Below, in pieces: positions 17,731 through 27,231 of a DNA stretch of 64,000 nt. The notes under the pieces were generated by a model, which was not told the DNA's origin, did not search any database, and worked only from the letters and a program-made list of their open reading frames with translations. The stretch comes from Colwellia piezophila ATCC BAA-637. Lineage in GTDB: Bacteria; Pseudomonadota; Gammaproteobacteria; Enterobacterales; Alteromonadaceae. Each line of letters opens with the position of its first letter. The first letter of the stretch is position 1. The position numbers and the translations under genes were made by a program. The stretch covers positions 186,001 to 250,000 of the forward strand of contig NZ_KB905166.1 in the NCBI RefSeq assembly GCF_000378625.1, read 5' to 3'.

Positions 17731-19269
17731 TTATTTAAATGTAGTACTTAAACCCTCTATTAACTCAGCACTTTTATTGACTTCAATACCACAGTTATTG
17801 ACCTGTTCAGCTAAATCTGCATTATTTTTCGAGATACCGTCTATGGTTACAATGCTCTGATTGATTTGATTTGCCACCACACTTTGTTCTTCGGTTGCTG
17901 TTGCTATTTGCGCAGTCATATCACTTACCATATTTACATTAGTAATAACGTTTTCCATTGCTGCCGTTATGTTCATGGTATCTTGTGAGCATTCTTCGGC
18001 ATTAGCTTTACTTGCCAGCATTATCTTACTCCATTGCTTTAACGTTTTTTGTAACGCTTGTACCGACGTTTCAATTTGCACAGTAGCACCTTGGGTTCTA
18101 CTTGCTAAGGTTCTTACTTCATCGGCTACCACGGCAAAACCACGGCCTTGTTCACCTGCCCTTGCCGCCTCAATAGCCGCATTTAAAGCCAATAGATTAG
18201 TTTGATCGGCAATGCCTTGTATTTCAGCCATGATGGTGGAAATTTTATCGACATCTTTTACTAAATCAAGCGCACTTTCTGCCGCTACTCCGACTTCGTC
18301 TGCTAAGGTAACAATTTTAGTCTGGGTTACTTTAGTGATTTCAATATTTTTCTGACATTCATCTTGAATATGAACCATTTTGTCATGAGTGTTTGTAGTA
18401 TTGGTACTCACCTCATCTATAGTCGCGCTCATTTCAGTGATTGCCGTAGCAAACTGTGCAAGGTGAGCGTTTTCTTCATGTATACCTTCAATCATATTGT
18501 TGGCCGCTTGTTCAAGGTCAGCTGCTACCTTGACTAGGCTTCGGCCTGAATCTTTACTGCGCCCTAAGATAGTGTTTATTCTTGCTTTGTATAACTCCGC
18601 AGGGTAATTCATTATGCTTGTTAGCCCTTTACCTGAAAATATTAGGCGTGATGGGCTATCAAGCGCTGTTTTGGTCTGTGCCGCTAACTTGGGAAAAACA
18701 AACAACTCCTCAGTAAAAATGATAAAAATGAGCCCTATCGTGGTCAATAAAATAGCCGTAGACATTAACGGTGCTGAATACAGCCAATTGGCTAGACAAG
18801 CAAGCAGGATGACAGTTGCAACAAGGATACGTTTTAGCGCCGTGTTGGCATTAAAGTCTCGGGCTGACTTGCCATTATTTAACTCGTCATACAAGTGTTG
18901 AGCTTTTTGCTTTTGACTATCGGTTGGCTTAGTTCTTACTGACTGGTAACCAACAACGCTATTGTTTTCATATAGCGGCGTTACATAAGCGTCAACCCAA
19001 TAATAACCACCGGTTTTGCAGCGATTTTTAACCATGCCACGCCATGAGTCACCTCGTTTTAGCTTTTGCCATAAATCGGCAAATGCCTCCTTAGGCATGT
19101 TGGCATGGCGAACAATATTATGATGTTGGCCAACTAACTCAGTCAGGGAGTAACCTGAGACACGACAAAATTCATCATTGGCGTAGGTAATCCGGCCTTG
19201 GAGGTCGGTAATTGAAACAAGTTGTTCGGCATCAGAAAAGGTTATTTCATTGGCTGAAGTATTATGCAT
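17731..19269 (-). CDS. Aer-like PAS methyl-accepting chemotaxis protein
   Basis: A 512-residue energy-taxis receptor. A PAS domain at about 10-115 has the FAD-type features of Aer ([55 protein letters not shown]). Two membrane helices follow at about 145-190 ([37 protein letters not shown]), with no periplasmic domain. The signalling hairpin tip is [20 protein letters not shown], which contacts CheA and CheW. It senses redox or oxygen state rather than an outside ligand. A perfect FNR-type box lies 120 bases upstream. Confidence 0.9.
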   Translation of the reverse strand: MHNTSANEITFSDAEQLVSITDLQGRITYANDEFCRVSGYSLTELVGQHHNIVRHANMPKEAFADLWQKLKRGDSWRGMVKNRCKTGGYYWVDAYVTPLYENNSVVGYQSVRTKPTDSQKQKAQHLYDELNNGKSARDFNANTALKRILVATVILLACLANWLYSAPLMSTAILLTTIGLIFIIFTEELFVFPKLAAQTKTALDSPSRLIFSGKGLTSIMNYPAELYKARINTILGRSKDSGRSLVKVAADLEQAANNMIEGIHEENAHLAQFATAITEMSATIDEVSTNTTNTHDKMVHIQDECQKNIEITKVTQTKIVTLADEVGVAAESALDLVKDVDKISTIMAEIQGIADQTNLLALNAAIEAARAGEQGRGFAVVADEVRTLASRTQGATVQIETSVQALQKTLKQWSKIMLASKANAEECSQDTMNITAAMENVITNVNMVSDMTAQIATATEEQSVVANQINQSIVTIDGISKNNADLAEQVNNCGIEVNKSAELIEGLSTTFK

Positions 19270-19387
19270 TAAAATATATCCAAAAAGGTGAGTCGGTAAC
19301 GTAATTTGAAAGCTAGCATGACATTAGTCAGTCACTTTAAGATAATCAAATTAAAATAGTTGGAGAGACCGCATTAGGCACTTTTTT

Positions 19388-19401
19388 TTGATATAGATCA
19401 A
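19388..19401 (-). promoter_or_regulatory. FNR-type box upstream of the Aer-like receptor
   Basis: TTGATATAGATCAA is an exact match to the FNR/EtrA consensus TTGAT-N4-ATCAA, centred about 125 bases before the receptor start at 19269. Oxygen-dependent control of an energy-taxis receptor makes biological sense. Binding has not been shown. Confidence 0.6.
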
Positions 19402-19556
19402 CATTTAACGTACTAAAATGTAACTTGAATCAACGCCTTTAGTGGAAAGTTGTGATATTGACAATTATTTCTTGATGCAAGTACAAAAAATGTTACTGCC
19501 ATTGGTTTGCTGAGTGGATTATTGAGTACTCTACACCTTTAATTTAATACATTCAT

Positions 19557-19582
19557 TAAAAAGCCCGACGATGTGCCGGGCT
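19557..19582 (-). terminator. Terminator after the CapA-family gene
   Basis: Read on the minus strand, AGCCCG and CGGGCT form a stem around a nine-base loop and are followed by TTTTT. It starts 16 bases after the stop at 19598. Confidence 0.8.
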
Positions 19583-19597
19583 ATTGAACTTGCGAAC

Positions 19598-21748
19598 TTA
19601 CTCTGTGGTAACAACAACTCCTTGGGCGTTGGCTTTAATCATTTTACTGATATGAGATAGACCCAAATAAGCCGGTTGACGACTATCAAGGGAAAAGAAC
19701 TGCGGTGCTGCTTTATTAGTAAAAGCAGTGTGCCATTCAATAACGGCAAAATCATCTATTGCTAATTCTGCTGTGCTACCATCAATGAGCTCAGCTTCAA
19801 CCATAATGCGGTAACTTTTATAGCCAATTCTAGGCGAATTAAAATCGATTTCCACACTTTGCCACTTATCGCTCCCTGCTAGAACTAGGGTTTTTATTAG
19901 GTTTTTCGGACTATTTTTAAAAGCATCAAATAATTTTTGTCTGCTTTTTCTACCCTGCCAGTAATAATGCAATTTAACCGCATTTTTGCTCAGATAGTTC
20001 GCTTTAATGGTCATAGGTCTACTGGCTGAATAAACCCGCCAAAAACTCTTCACACCAAAGGTCGTTGGTTGTTGCTTGTTCAGGGCTAAAGACATACTGG
20101 TATTACCGCTAGCACCATAATTATTTAAACTCATGATACTTCGATCAAAAAACAAACCACGTTCTGGGCTATCAAAAGTTGAAAAGCCTTCAAAGTCACT
20201 GCCATTGACTAAGTTTTTCCCTAAACGGTAGTTTACCTGTTCGTTGTCGAGTAAAATTTCGTTTAATTGTTGATGCCATGGCAAGTGATATAAGCTTGCT
20301 ATTTTACTTCCCGGAGCAAAAGTCAGCTTATGTTGCATTGCGGTCTTTTTATCTAGTGTCTGTGCAACTACGTTAATGTTAACTGACTTAACGGTTACTG
20401 ACGCTGTTATTGGCGTGATAACACCGTGACCACCTGATTGGCTAATATGGGTATTTCGTACCTTAGAAAGCACTGTTAAACGTTTCATCACGGTATAACG
20501 ATTGATGCCCGTTGCTGGGGTTGGTTTATAACCTTTAACATATAAAGGCACTATTTCCGCACGATGGAATTTGCCTTCATCTAACCAAACATACAAGATA
20601 AAACTGTGTTGGGTGGCACTAAAATTTTGATCAAAGATGAAATTCCCCATTGAGTAAGCAATTAACTTATTGTTATATAACTCTAAACCTTGAGTAACAT
20701 GCGGATGATGAGCAATGGCCAACGCTGCGCCATTATCTAATGCTGATTTTAATCTTTGCTCGGTAACGCCAGTTGGACTATTGGCATATTCTTGACTGCC
20801 ATGATATTGCACTATGGTGACTCTATTTTTTGCAACTTCTTGTTGCACAGAGCTAATAATATTAGTCATTGAACCATAAGCAGCACCGCCATGTTGATGA
20901 TTAGCAGTTTGCGTTGGCTCAGAGCGGCCTTCCCAGCCGACATAACCTAACATAGAAAACTCGGTATTTTTGATGGTATCGCGATGCGCCTTTAATGCTT
21001 GCTTTTCATTCATACCGGCACCAGAAAAGCCCAGTTGGCTTTGCTGTAGAAATGCTAAAGTTGACTCCATGCCCGGCTCTAAATAATCATAGGTGTGGTT
21101 ATTCCCCAAACTGACGTAATCAACGCCTGCCCACGATAAAGCCTCAAGAATTTCAGGGCGAGAATAAAAGGTAACTGACTTAGGCGCGCGCTCTCCTGGC
21201 TTCTTATCGGCTATTTGCGTTTCTAAGTTAACCGCGGCGTAATCAGCAATACTCATATAAGGTTTAATATTTTCGACAATTTTTTTGCTATCTTTAAGCC
21301 GAGTTTCAGGGTGAATCAAAATAGCATCACCAAAATAGGGCTTATAATAACGGCGGTCCATCATCACATCACCACCAAAAGCTAACATCACGCGTTTAGC
21401 TTTTTTAGCGACTAGGGTGATATCAGCAATAACGCCGTGACGTTTTTTAGTTTGCAAAGAAAAAAGTTCATAATGACTGAACGTTTGGATAATTTGAAAG
21501 TAATCTTTTTTTACAAAGCTAAGTTGGTAAATAGCTTGTTTTGTCATTGAACGCTCTATCGGCACTTCAAAGCGCCCCAAATCATCACTAGTCACTGTTT
21601 TATTGTTTAAGGTAATGTTTACATTACTTAGCGGGTTATGTGATTCATCTAGCAATCGGCCGGTAATATTAACCGTTTGTTTTGCAGTGACCGTAGACTG
21701 AAAACCCAAAGCAGCTAAGATAATTATTATTGTTATAAACTGTCGCAT
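19598..21748 (-). CDS. CapA-family metallophosphatase-fold protein, exported
   Basis: About 716 residues with a signal peptide (FITIIIILAALGF, cleavage near VTA-KQ). A carboxypeptidase-regulatory-like beta domain (ITGRLLDESHNPLSNVNIT) lies at about 25-110. A CapA/PgsA domain lies at about 115-415, with metal-site motifs GGDVMMDRR, NLETQ, GNNHTYDY, HHPHVTQG and YSMGNFIFD. The C-terminal 250 residues look like a beta-sandwich. CapA proteins act in poly-gamma-glutamate export or attachment, but no PGA synthetase genes are nearby, so the role here is open. The start at 21746-21748 has GGAA upstream; the TTG 14 codons earlier is unlikely. Confidence 0.82.
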   Translation of the reverse strand: MRQFITIIIILAALGFQSTVTAKQTVNITGRLLDESHNPLSNVNITLNNKTVTSDDLGRFEVPIERSMTKQAIYQLSFVKKDYFQIIQTFSHYELFSLQTKKRHGVIADITLVAKKAKRVMLAFGGDVMMDRRYYKPYFGDAILIHPETRLKDSKKIVENIKPYMSIADYAAVNLETQIADKKPGERAPKSVTFYSRPEILEALSWAGVDYVSLGNNHTYDYLEPGMESTLAFLQQSQLGFSGAGMNEKQALKAHRDTIKNTEFSMLGYVGWEGRSEPTQTANHQHGGAAYGSMTNIISSVQQEVAKNRVTIVQYHGSQEYANSPTGVTEQRLKSALDNGAALAIAHHPHVTQGLELYNNKLIAYSMGNFIFDQNFSATQHSFILYVWLDEGKFHRAEIVPLYVKGYKPTPATGINRYTVMKRLTVLSKVRNTHISQSGGHGVITPITASVTVKSVNINVVAQTLDKKTAMQHKLTFAPGSKIASLYHLPWHQQLNEILLDNEQVNYRLGKNLVNGSDFEGFSTFDSPERGLFFDRSIMSLNNYGASGNTSMSLALNKQQPTTFGVKSFWRVYSASRPMTIKANYLSKNAVKLHYYWQGRKSRQKLFDAFKNSPKNLIKTLVLAGSDKWQSVEIDFNSPRIGYKSYRIMVEAELIDGSTAELAIDDFAVIEWHTAFTNKAAPQFFSLDSRQPAYLGLSHISKMIKANAQGVVVTTE

Positions 21749-22320
21749 AGTTATTCCATGTTTTTTGCTAAAAGAGGGGCAATTAAGCAAGTTTCTCTCA
21801 AGTATTAACGAGTATAAACAATCAAAGCCGGTCGATAAGTAAAATATGCATGCTTTTCTATAGATGATACATAACCTGCGGGTATGGCTTGAAAATTAGC
21901 TAACTACACTTAATGACTCAATGATTTAATTTAATTATCTTTAATAAACCCTCAATAATACTGTGATTTTTCACCACGTTGACAACAACAGCGGTAAATT
22001 TTCTCTTTATGTAAGTGATGGCAAAGAGTAATTATTGAAAGTAAATTTACTTTGCTACCTTTTCAAAATATTTTTTCAGGTCAGATAGCTTGATTTATTT
22101 CCCTTAACTTAAGCTAAATAAGTTATCGCTAGTAAAGACTGACTGTTGTCGGTTTTTAGGTGAACTGAGGCAGGTAAAACCCAGCCCCTTCAAAAATTTC
22201 CATTGTTCAAGCTATAACCTTTATTTATGGGTAGCCCAAAATTAAGTCTTATCATTTTCACACATAAAATTACATGATGGTAATCCAAGGTGATTACAAC
22301 GATTTTAACAAGGTGATGAA
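21749..22320. other. Intergenic, promoter region between divergent genes
   Basis: About 570 A/T-rich bases separate the CapA-family gene from the small plus-strand gene at 22321. No gene, clear terminator or inverted-repeat element was seen. It should hold promoters for both genes. Confidence 0.5.
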
Positions 22321-22521
22321 ATGGCTAACACAGATGATACTCAAAATAATTTGACCAGTAACAAAAATCCTAAAGGTAACGTTGGGGTTAAAGTTACCCG
22401 TAAAATGGCTAATAATAGTGACTCCACCAAGGGTAAAGACTCACTGGTAGGTACGCCATTAATGCGCTATTTTGATTTAGCGGAAGAATCTAATTGTAGC
22501 TATGTGTTAGGTTATAACTAA
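22321..22521 (+). CDS. Small hypothetical protein, 66 residues
   Basis: The ATG at 22321 is preceded by AAGGTGAT, a good ribosome site. The first 45 residues are hydrophilic and rich in Asn, Lys, Thr and Ser, and the C-terminus becomes compact and hydrophobic (LMRYFDLAEESNCSYVLGYN). The phrases MANTDDT and MANNSDST, 28 residues apart, look like a faint internal repeat. It stands alone, with about 1 kb of non-coding DNA on its right. The shape recalls a peptide precursor with a leader, but no modifying enzyme is nearby, so no function is claimed. Confidence 0.55.
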   Translation: MANTDDTQNNLTSNKNPKGNVGVKVTRKMANNSDSTKGKDSLVGTPLMRYFDLAEESNCSYVLGYN

Positions 22522-23575
22522 TCCTTACACTAAACCGGAAAATAACACTCTGTCAGTGGTATAGCCAGATGACATGTACTGATTGTTGAACCTAGTAATT
22601 ATGCTAAGTGATAATTACCGTGGTAGATAACTACAGAGATAGATAATTATAGACAGTTGATTACCGCTAGATAATGCAGGCTATGAACTTTTGTTTCGCG
22701 GGGATGTACCCGCATTAAAATAACCTATTGCTGTTTCATCATTTAAAAAAAACGGTGGTTTGCTGTTGCCGATTTTTGAATTAGCGTTACAGTACTTGTT
22801 ACGTTGTTAGATCCTAGTGCATGATGGTTATATTTGTCCCTGACACGCGGTTTAGAAAACATCACCAAACTGCGCGCATCATGTCGTTATCAATACTCTT
22901 CAATTCAAACCAAGCCTAAGACTAAACTTCACGACTAAATAAAACAAAATGACAACGCCTTTAGTCACCCCCTATTTCAAAAAAACTTCTATTTTCCCCT
23001 GTTAGCAGATTGTTCGACTTACCTGCTACCATACCCGGTAATACGGTCACTAGACTAAAACGGTAATACCGACTTAAAAAAATCCTAACTGAGGCTTTTC
23101 AGTAATATACAAATAGCTTAGGTAATCAAATTTATTTATTGCATAAGGCCAGGAAAATGTGTGATATTAATGAGAATTAAATTAAAGCTATGAGGCTGAC
23201 ATTACGGAGAAATCTCCCAATGTGTGGTTACATGAACAAGGGAATTAACAAAGCGTTAGCTATCAGGACTCTTTCAACACCGCGTGTTTTTTAAATGGAA
23301 CATGGAATGAAAATAAAACATTATTATTGTTATTTTATCAGCCTTAATATTCAATTGTTGTGCTTCAAGTTAACAGTTAAATCAACGCGCTGAAAACAAT
23401 GATAATCCATTGAATTTCCAAGCCATATTGTTTGATTTGTTTTTTTGCTCAGATGATAAGTAAACTAGAAAGTTGATAGCTTACAAACGGTTAAATTAAG
23501 ACAAAACACAGTTGGCCATGCCCGAGTATTACACCTACTTAACCTGGTCTTATTTTCAAAAATAGGGTTCAGGTT
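22522..23575. other. Long intergenic stretch, nothing firm
   Basis: More than 1 kb without a supported gene. Frames of about 30 codons occur (near 22822 and 23296), but they lack ribosome sites and family features. Near 23034-23076 the phrase CGGTAATAC appears repeated, with GGTAATACCG. The stretch could hold an unannotated RNA, but no recognisable secondary structure or terminator supports that. Confidence 0.4.
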
Positions 23576-23947
23576 ATGAGTATATTGATAATTATTTTTG
23601 GACTATTAATGTTTCTGGCTGGCATGTCGCTCATGACCAATCCTGAGGTTATAGTTGGTCTACTGAAAAGAAATTCTGATAAGCTTTGGTTACATATCGG
23701 TGCCGTTCTAGTGCGACTAATGCTCGGGGTATTACTTGTTTATCAGGCGAGTGTTTCAAAGTTTCCTATAACACTGACAGTCTTTGGCTGGATAGCAATT
23801 GTCGCCGCAATAGTTTTTATGATGATAGGACGCAATAATTTTATAAACTTAGTATCATGGGCATTCTCCTTGATGAAACCATTTGCTCGTATCGGGGGCG
23901 GGCTCGCGATTTTGTTCGGATCTTTTCTTATATATGCATTTGTGTAA
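23576..23947 (+). CDS. Small integral membrane protein, 123 residues
   Basis: Four predicted membrane helices: residues 2-20 (LIIIFGLLMFLAGMSLM), 38-58, 65-85 (LTVFGWIAIVAAIVFMMIG) and 100-122. A short cationic loop (KRNSDK) follows the first. The family is not firmly recognised. It is followed after 12 bases by the zinc-ribbon gene, whose ribosome site (AAGGAG) is in the gap, so the two are co-transcribed. Confidence 0.7.
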   Translation: MSILIIIFGLLMFLAGMSLMTNPEVIVGLLKRNSDKLWLHIGAVLVRLMLGVLLVYQASVSKFPITLTVFGWIAIVAAIVFMMIGRNNFINLVSWAFSLMKPFARIGGGLAILFGSFLIYAFV

Positions 23948-23959
23948 AAGGAGTTCTCC

Positions 23960-24205
23960 ATGTCGGTAGGAATGAGCCTAGCAATGAAAGCAAAGCAGCC
24001 AAAACAAAAACGCTGCCATAGATGTGACTTATATTACCCTGAGTCATTAGATGCCTGTGATCATTGTTCTCAACTTAATGATGCTCAGTTGGTTGAGCTT
24101 AAAGCGCAACACCAAGCAACGCTTCAAGATAATTCTACCTTTGGTAAATACCTGCTATTTGGAGCGGTAGTTATAGGTTTACTATTACTACTGAGTTTTT
24201 TATAG
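23960..24205 (+). CDS. Zinc-ribbon membrane protein, 81 residues
   Basis: An N-terminal zinc ribbon (C-H-R-C-D ... C-D-H-C) at about residues 20-37 and one C-terminal membrane helix (YLLFGAVVIGLLLLLSFL) at the very end, so it is a tail-anchored or single-pass inner-membrane protein with its zinc domain in the cytoplasm. The ribosome site AAGGAG is strong. It pairs with the preceding four-helix protein. The function is unknown. Confidence 0.7.
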   Translation: MSVGMSLAMKAKQPKQKRCHRCDLYYPESLDACDHCSQLNDAQLVELKAQHQATLQDNSTFGKYLLFGAVVIGLLLLLSFL

Positions 24206-24322
24206 TTTGTATCTCAGTAACATTTCAGTTTACAGACAACTGATTACATTAGAAACGGGTTAAAGCTTAGGCCCAAGAAAAGAGAAATCAGCATCTAGAA
24301 TAGTATTAAAATAGGACGTAGT

Positions 24323-24715
24323 ATGAATCAAACCAAAGGCTTTATCGCTTCATTCGTAATAGTGATTATTATATTTTTAGTTTCCGCAATATCAGCAGCA
24401 TTTCTAGCCGACTATGTTGGTATTTGGAAAAAACCTGTCATTGGCGCTATGGCCGCTTTTTGTGTGGTTATATCCGCCTACTTAACCTCCCCTAGCCATA
24501 AACGATCAGCGGCTGTAATTTGGTTAATTGTAGGCGCTATTTCAGCTTGGTTTTTAGCGGGTGATTCATTTTATCCAGAAGATTCTGAACAGGCATACCA
24601 ACTGACAATCATTCCGTTAGCCGCAACCTATCTAAGTGGCTTATTTGCACTATTGATTTGTTTGGTTTGGCACCACAAAAAGCTCAATAAAATCACCAGA
24701 AGATCGCTTCGTTAA
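24323..24715 (+). CDS. Small integral membrane protein, 130 residues
   Basis: Four membrane helices, at about residues 8-30 (IASFVIVIIIFLVSAISAAFL), 38-56, 63-80 and 98-118 (LAATYLSGLFALLICLVW), then a basic tail (HHKKLNKITRRSLR) that should face the cytoplasm. No family is recognised. It lies 117 bases after the zinc-ribbon gene on the same strand. Confidence 0.65.
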   Translation: MNQTKGFIASFVIVIIIFLVSAISAAFLADYVGIWKKPVIGAMAAFCVVISAYLTSPSHKRSAAVIWLIVGAISAWFLAGDSFYPEDSEQAYQLTIIPLAATYLSGLFALLICLVWHHKKLNKITRRSLR

Positions 24716-24749
24716 TAGCATTTTAGTCATCAATATTGTGAAGTAACAT

Positions 24750-25301
24750 GTGAATAATATGGATAAAGCACTTCAGACCATGATTAATAACATCCCTGAT
24801 AAAACAGGTAAGCAGTTAGCAGAGTGGCTTAAAATATTAAATGAGGCAAACTTCGAAAAACACGCAATGGCGGTAAAGTTTTTAAAAACTGAATACGCAA
24901 TGACCCATGGGTTTGCCAATACAATAGTCACTTTATCGAAAGACAATAATGTCTGCGCTGAAGATTTGGTTAGCAGTCAATATACGGGTAAAGAGGCACT
25001 TAACCCTCTTTATCAGCTACTGATCTCTACCGTTGATACGTTTGGCAGTGATATTGTCATAACCCCCAAAAAGGCAAGTGTCAGTTTAATTAGAAAAAGA
25101 CAATTCGCTTTAATCAAACCGGCAACCAAAATCAGAATAGATTTGGGGTTAAAACTAAAAGATGTAGCGGTACAAGGTCGACTAGAAAATTCAGGCCCAT
25201 TTGGGACTATGTGCACTCATAGAATACAACTACACAATGTTGCAGATATTGATGCTGAAGTTATCAAATGGTTGACCATGGCATATGAACAATCAGTTTA
25301 A
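24750..25301 (+). CDS. DUF4287/DUF5655-type protein
   Basis: About 183 residues. The N-terminal part (ALQTMINNIPDKTGKQLAEWL ... EKHAMAVKFLKTEYAMTHGFAN) is typical of DUF4287, and the C-terminal part (LYQLLISTVDTFGSDIVITP ... RKRQFALIKPATKIRIDLGL) of DUF5655. The pair is common in soil and marine bacteria; no activity is established. The frame can start at a GTG at 24750 or an ATG three codons on at 24759; neither has a strong ribosome site. It is soluble. Confidence 0.75.
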   Translation: MNNMDKALQTMINNIPDKTGKQLAEWLKILNEANFEKHAMAVKFLKTEYAMTHGFANTIVTLSKDNNVCAEDLVSSQYTGKEALNPLYQLLISTVDTFGSDIVITPKKASVSLIRKRQFALIKPATKIRIDLGLKLKDVAVQGRLENSGPFGTMCTHRIQLHNVADIDAEVIKWLTMAYEQSV

Positions 25302-25305
25302 TTAA

Positions 25306-25420
25306 TACCAATCACACTAATATATTGATCAACTTAGGGTTATATTAGAGAGCTTAGAACAAGCAAAATCACTTAAACATAGTTATTCTATATGTCTTTA
25401 ATTTTGTGCCGTTATCAGCT
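25306..25420. mobile_element. Partial copy of a dispersed repeat
   Basis: These 115 bases match the left part of the element at 41924-42233: both open with TACCA, share AACTTAG, GAGCTTAGAACAA, then TAAACATAGTTATTCTATAT and TTATCAG. It lacks the hairpin core and the right end. Like the longer copy, it sits directly behind the stop codon of a plus-strand gene, in the same orientation. Confidence 0.65.
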
Positions 25421-25452
25421 ATTAATTGCCACTGACAAAGCCATAAAATAGC

Positions 25453-25488
25453 AAAGCCTAAATAACCAGGTAAGTTATTTAGGCTTTT
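25453..25488. terminator. Bidirectional terminator
   Basis: A perfect 14-base stem (AAAGCCTAAATAAC / GTTATTTAGGCTTT) with a seven-base loop between two convergent genes. It can end transcripts from both sides. Confidence 0.8.
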
Positions 25489-25615
25489 CGTCAGCGGTAA
25501 TGAAAGTTAACTTAACGGTCGCCTTTTGAAAAATGACCGACGGTTAGCACAATCTCAAGCGGTATCCGTATTGACCTGTTTTACTTAGCTAAGCTTATAT
25601 TTAGCTAAATTGCAC

Positions 25616-27223
25616 TTACTGGATAAACTCTCCGGCTAAAGTATTGTTAAATTTTTCATTTTCTATTACCAAAATACCGTTAACAATCACTTGCTCTACA
25701 CCCACAGAATATTTATTCCACTGACTAAAGTTTGCCTTAGGGGCAAAGGTTTGTTGATCAAAAACGATAATATCGGCTTTATAACCCGTTTTTAATAGGC
25801 CTCGATTACTCAAACCTAGTATTTTAGCGGTCTTTGCAGAGCTCCTATTAATAAATTCGGCAAGGGTGAGCAGTTTTTTCTCAACCACATAAGTCTGATA
25901 CTTTCTTGGAAAGCTAGCGTATTTTCTCGGATGACCATTAGTACCATCAGATGAAGTAACCACCCAAGGTTGTACCATAAAACGTTCAACATCTTTTGGT
26001 GACATATTAAAAGACGCGACTCTCACCTCCCCCTCAAGTATTAGCGAAATGGCGGTATCAACAACTGACAAGTCTTTTAGCTCAGCGATTTGAAGCAAAT
26101 TCAAACTGACTAAAGTTGTATCAGTAAATTCAGTAATATAAAGCGAGTCTGGTCCACCTCTTCGACGAATGTTCTCAGTCACTTCTTTAGCGAGTTGTTC
26201 AGCTAGATCCGCTTTTTTTAAACGTTGATGAAAAGCCTCTGTAGAATCGGCCATTACCCATTTTGGCATCACCGCACTACGAAGTTTGGTTCCAGATGCT
26301 AGCCATGGGTATTGATCTGCTGATATTGACGTGCCCTTCTGTTGCGCTTGTTCAATTTTAGCAATGGCCTGTTCACTTTGTCCCCAGACATCAATCCCTA
26401 GGGCCTTGATATGGGCTAAATGTAGGTGGATATTAGCTTTATCGGCAATATTAATGGCTTCATCTAGGGCCGCCATAAAACCAATATCAAAAGTACTTTC
26501 ATCACGTAAATGGGTGTCATAAATCCCGTGGTATTGACTGGCTATTTTCGCCAAACTAATCACTTCGTTAGTATCAGCATAACTACCCGGTACATAATAT
26601 AAGCCGGTTGATAAACCAATAGCGCCTGCTTTCATTGCTTTGGTTAATAGAGCCGACATTTCTGCGAGTTCTTCTGGCGTTGAATAACGCTCAGCACGAC
26701 CCATAACTTGTTCTCTTAAGCTACCGTGGCCCACTAATAACGCGGTATTTGTGCCTATGCCATTAGTAGTTAGCTTTTCAGACATTGCGGTAATATCTAC
26801 CGGTCCGCCGCCATCATTACCATTAATAACGGTAGTAACACCTTGGGTTAAGTAATTTAAGTTATGGTTTTTATCTTTACTTAACAGCTCAGCTAAAGAA
26901 TGAGTATGTGGGTCAATAAATCCCGGGCTAACAATTTTACCTTGAGCATCAATTGTTTTGAGCGCTTTAATAGTATGCTCACCACTAGGGTATAAACCAC
27001 AAATAATCTGCTGACAAATAGCGACATCTAATTGTTGAGCTTCACTGCTTTCACCGGTGTAAACGGAGCCATTCGTAATTAGCAGGTCAACTTTACTTTG
27101 CTCTTTATTTTGAACAGCACTTTCATCAGAGCAAGCAGATAATAAGGCTAAAACCACCGCCATGGAGACTACTTTTTTATTTAGCAGTTTTGTATCGGGA
27201 AATTTTTTATCAAATATACTCAT
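25616..27223 (-). CDS. N-acyl-D-amino-acid deacylase, lipoprotein
   Basis: A 535-residue amidohydrolase of the D-aminoacylase family, which frees D-amino acids from N-acyl or N-terminally blocked forms. An N-terminal lipoprotein signal ends in L-S-A-C (Cys31). Metal ligands appear in FIDPHTHS near 105, HLRDE, HLAHIKALG and SSDGTNGHP. The C-terminal composite domain (GLLKTGYKADIIVFD) is normal. Being lipid-anchored, it probably acts in the periplasm. It follows the M14 carboxypeptidase by eight bases, so the two form an operon for opening modified or D-residue peptides. Confidence 0.87.
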   Translation of the reverse strand: MSIFDKKFPDTKLLNKKVVSMAVVLALLSACSDESAVQNKEQSKVDLLITNGSVYTGESSEAQQLDVAICQQIICGLYPSGEHTIKALKTIDAQGKIVSPGFIDPHTHSLAELLSKDKNHNLNYLTQGVTTVINGNDGGGPVDITAMSEKLTTNGIGTNTALLVGHGSLREQVMGRAERYSTPEELAEMSALLTKAMKAGAIGLSTGLYYVPGSYADTNEVISLAKIASQYHGIYDTHLRDESTFDIGFMAALDEAINIADKANIHLHLAHIKALGIDVWGQSEQAIAKIEQAQQKGTSISADQYPWLASGTKLRSAVMPKWVMADSTEAFHQRLKKADLAEQLAKEVTENIRRRGGPDSLYITEFTDTTLVSLNLLQIAELKDLSVVDTAISLILEGEVRVASFNMSPKDVERFMVQPWVVTSSDGTNGHPRKYASFPRKYQTYVVEKKLLTLAEFINRSSAKTAKILGLSNRGLLKTGYKADIIVFDQQTFAPKANFSQWNKYSVGVEQVIVNGILVIENEKFNNTLAGEFIQ

Positions 27224-27231
27224 AAAAGGTC

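Noticed and set aside
22321-22521. Small gene as a definite RiPP precursor
   Set aside because: No radical-SAM, YcaO, lanthipeptide or protease/ABC transporter gene lies near it.
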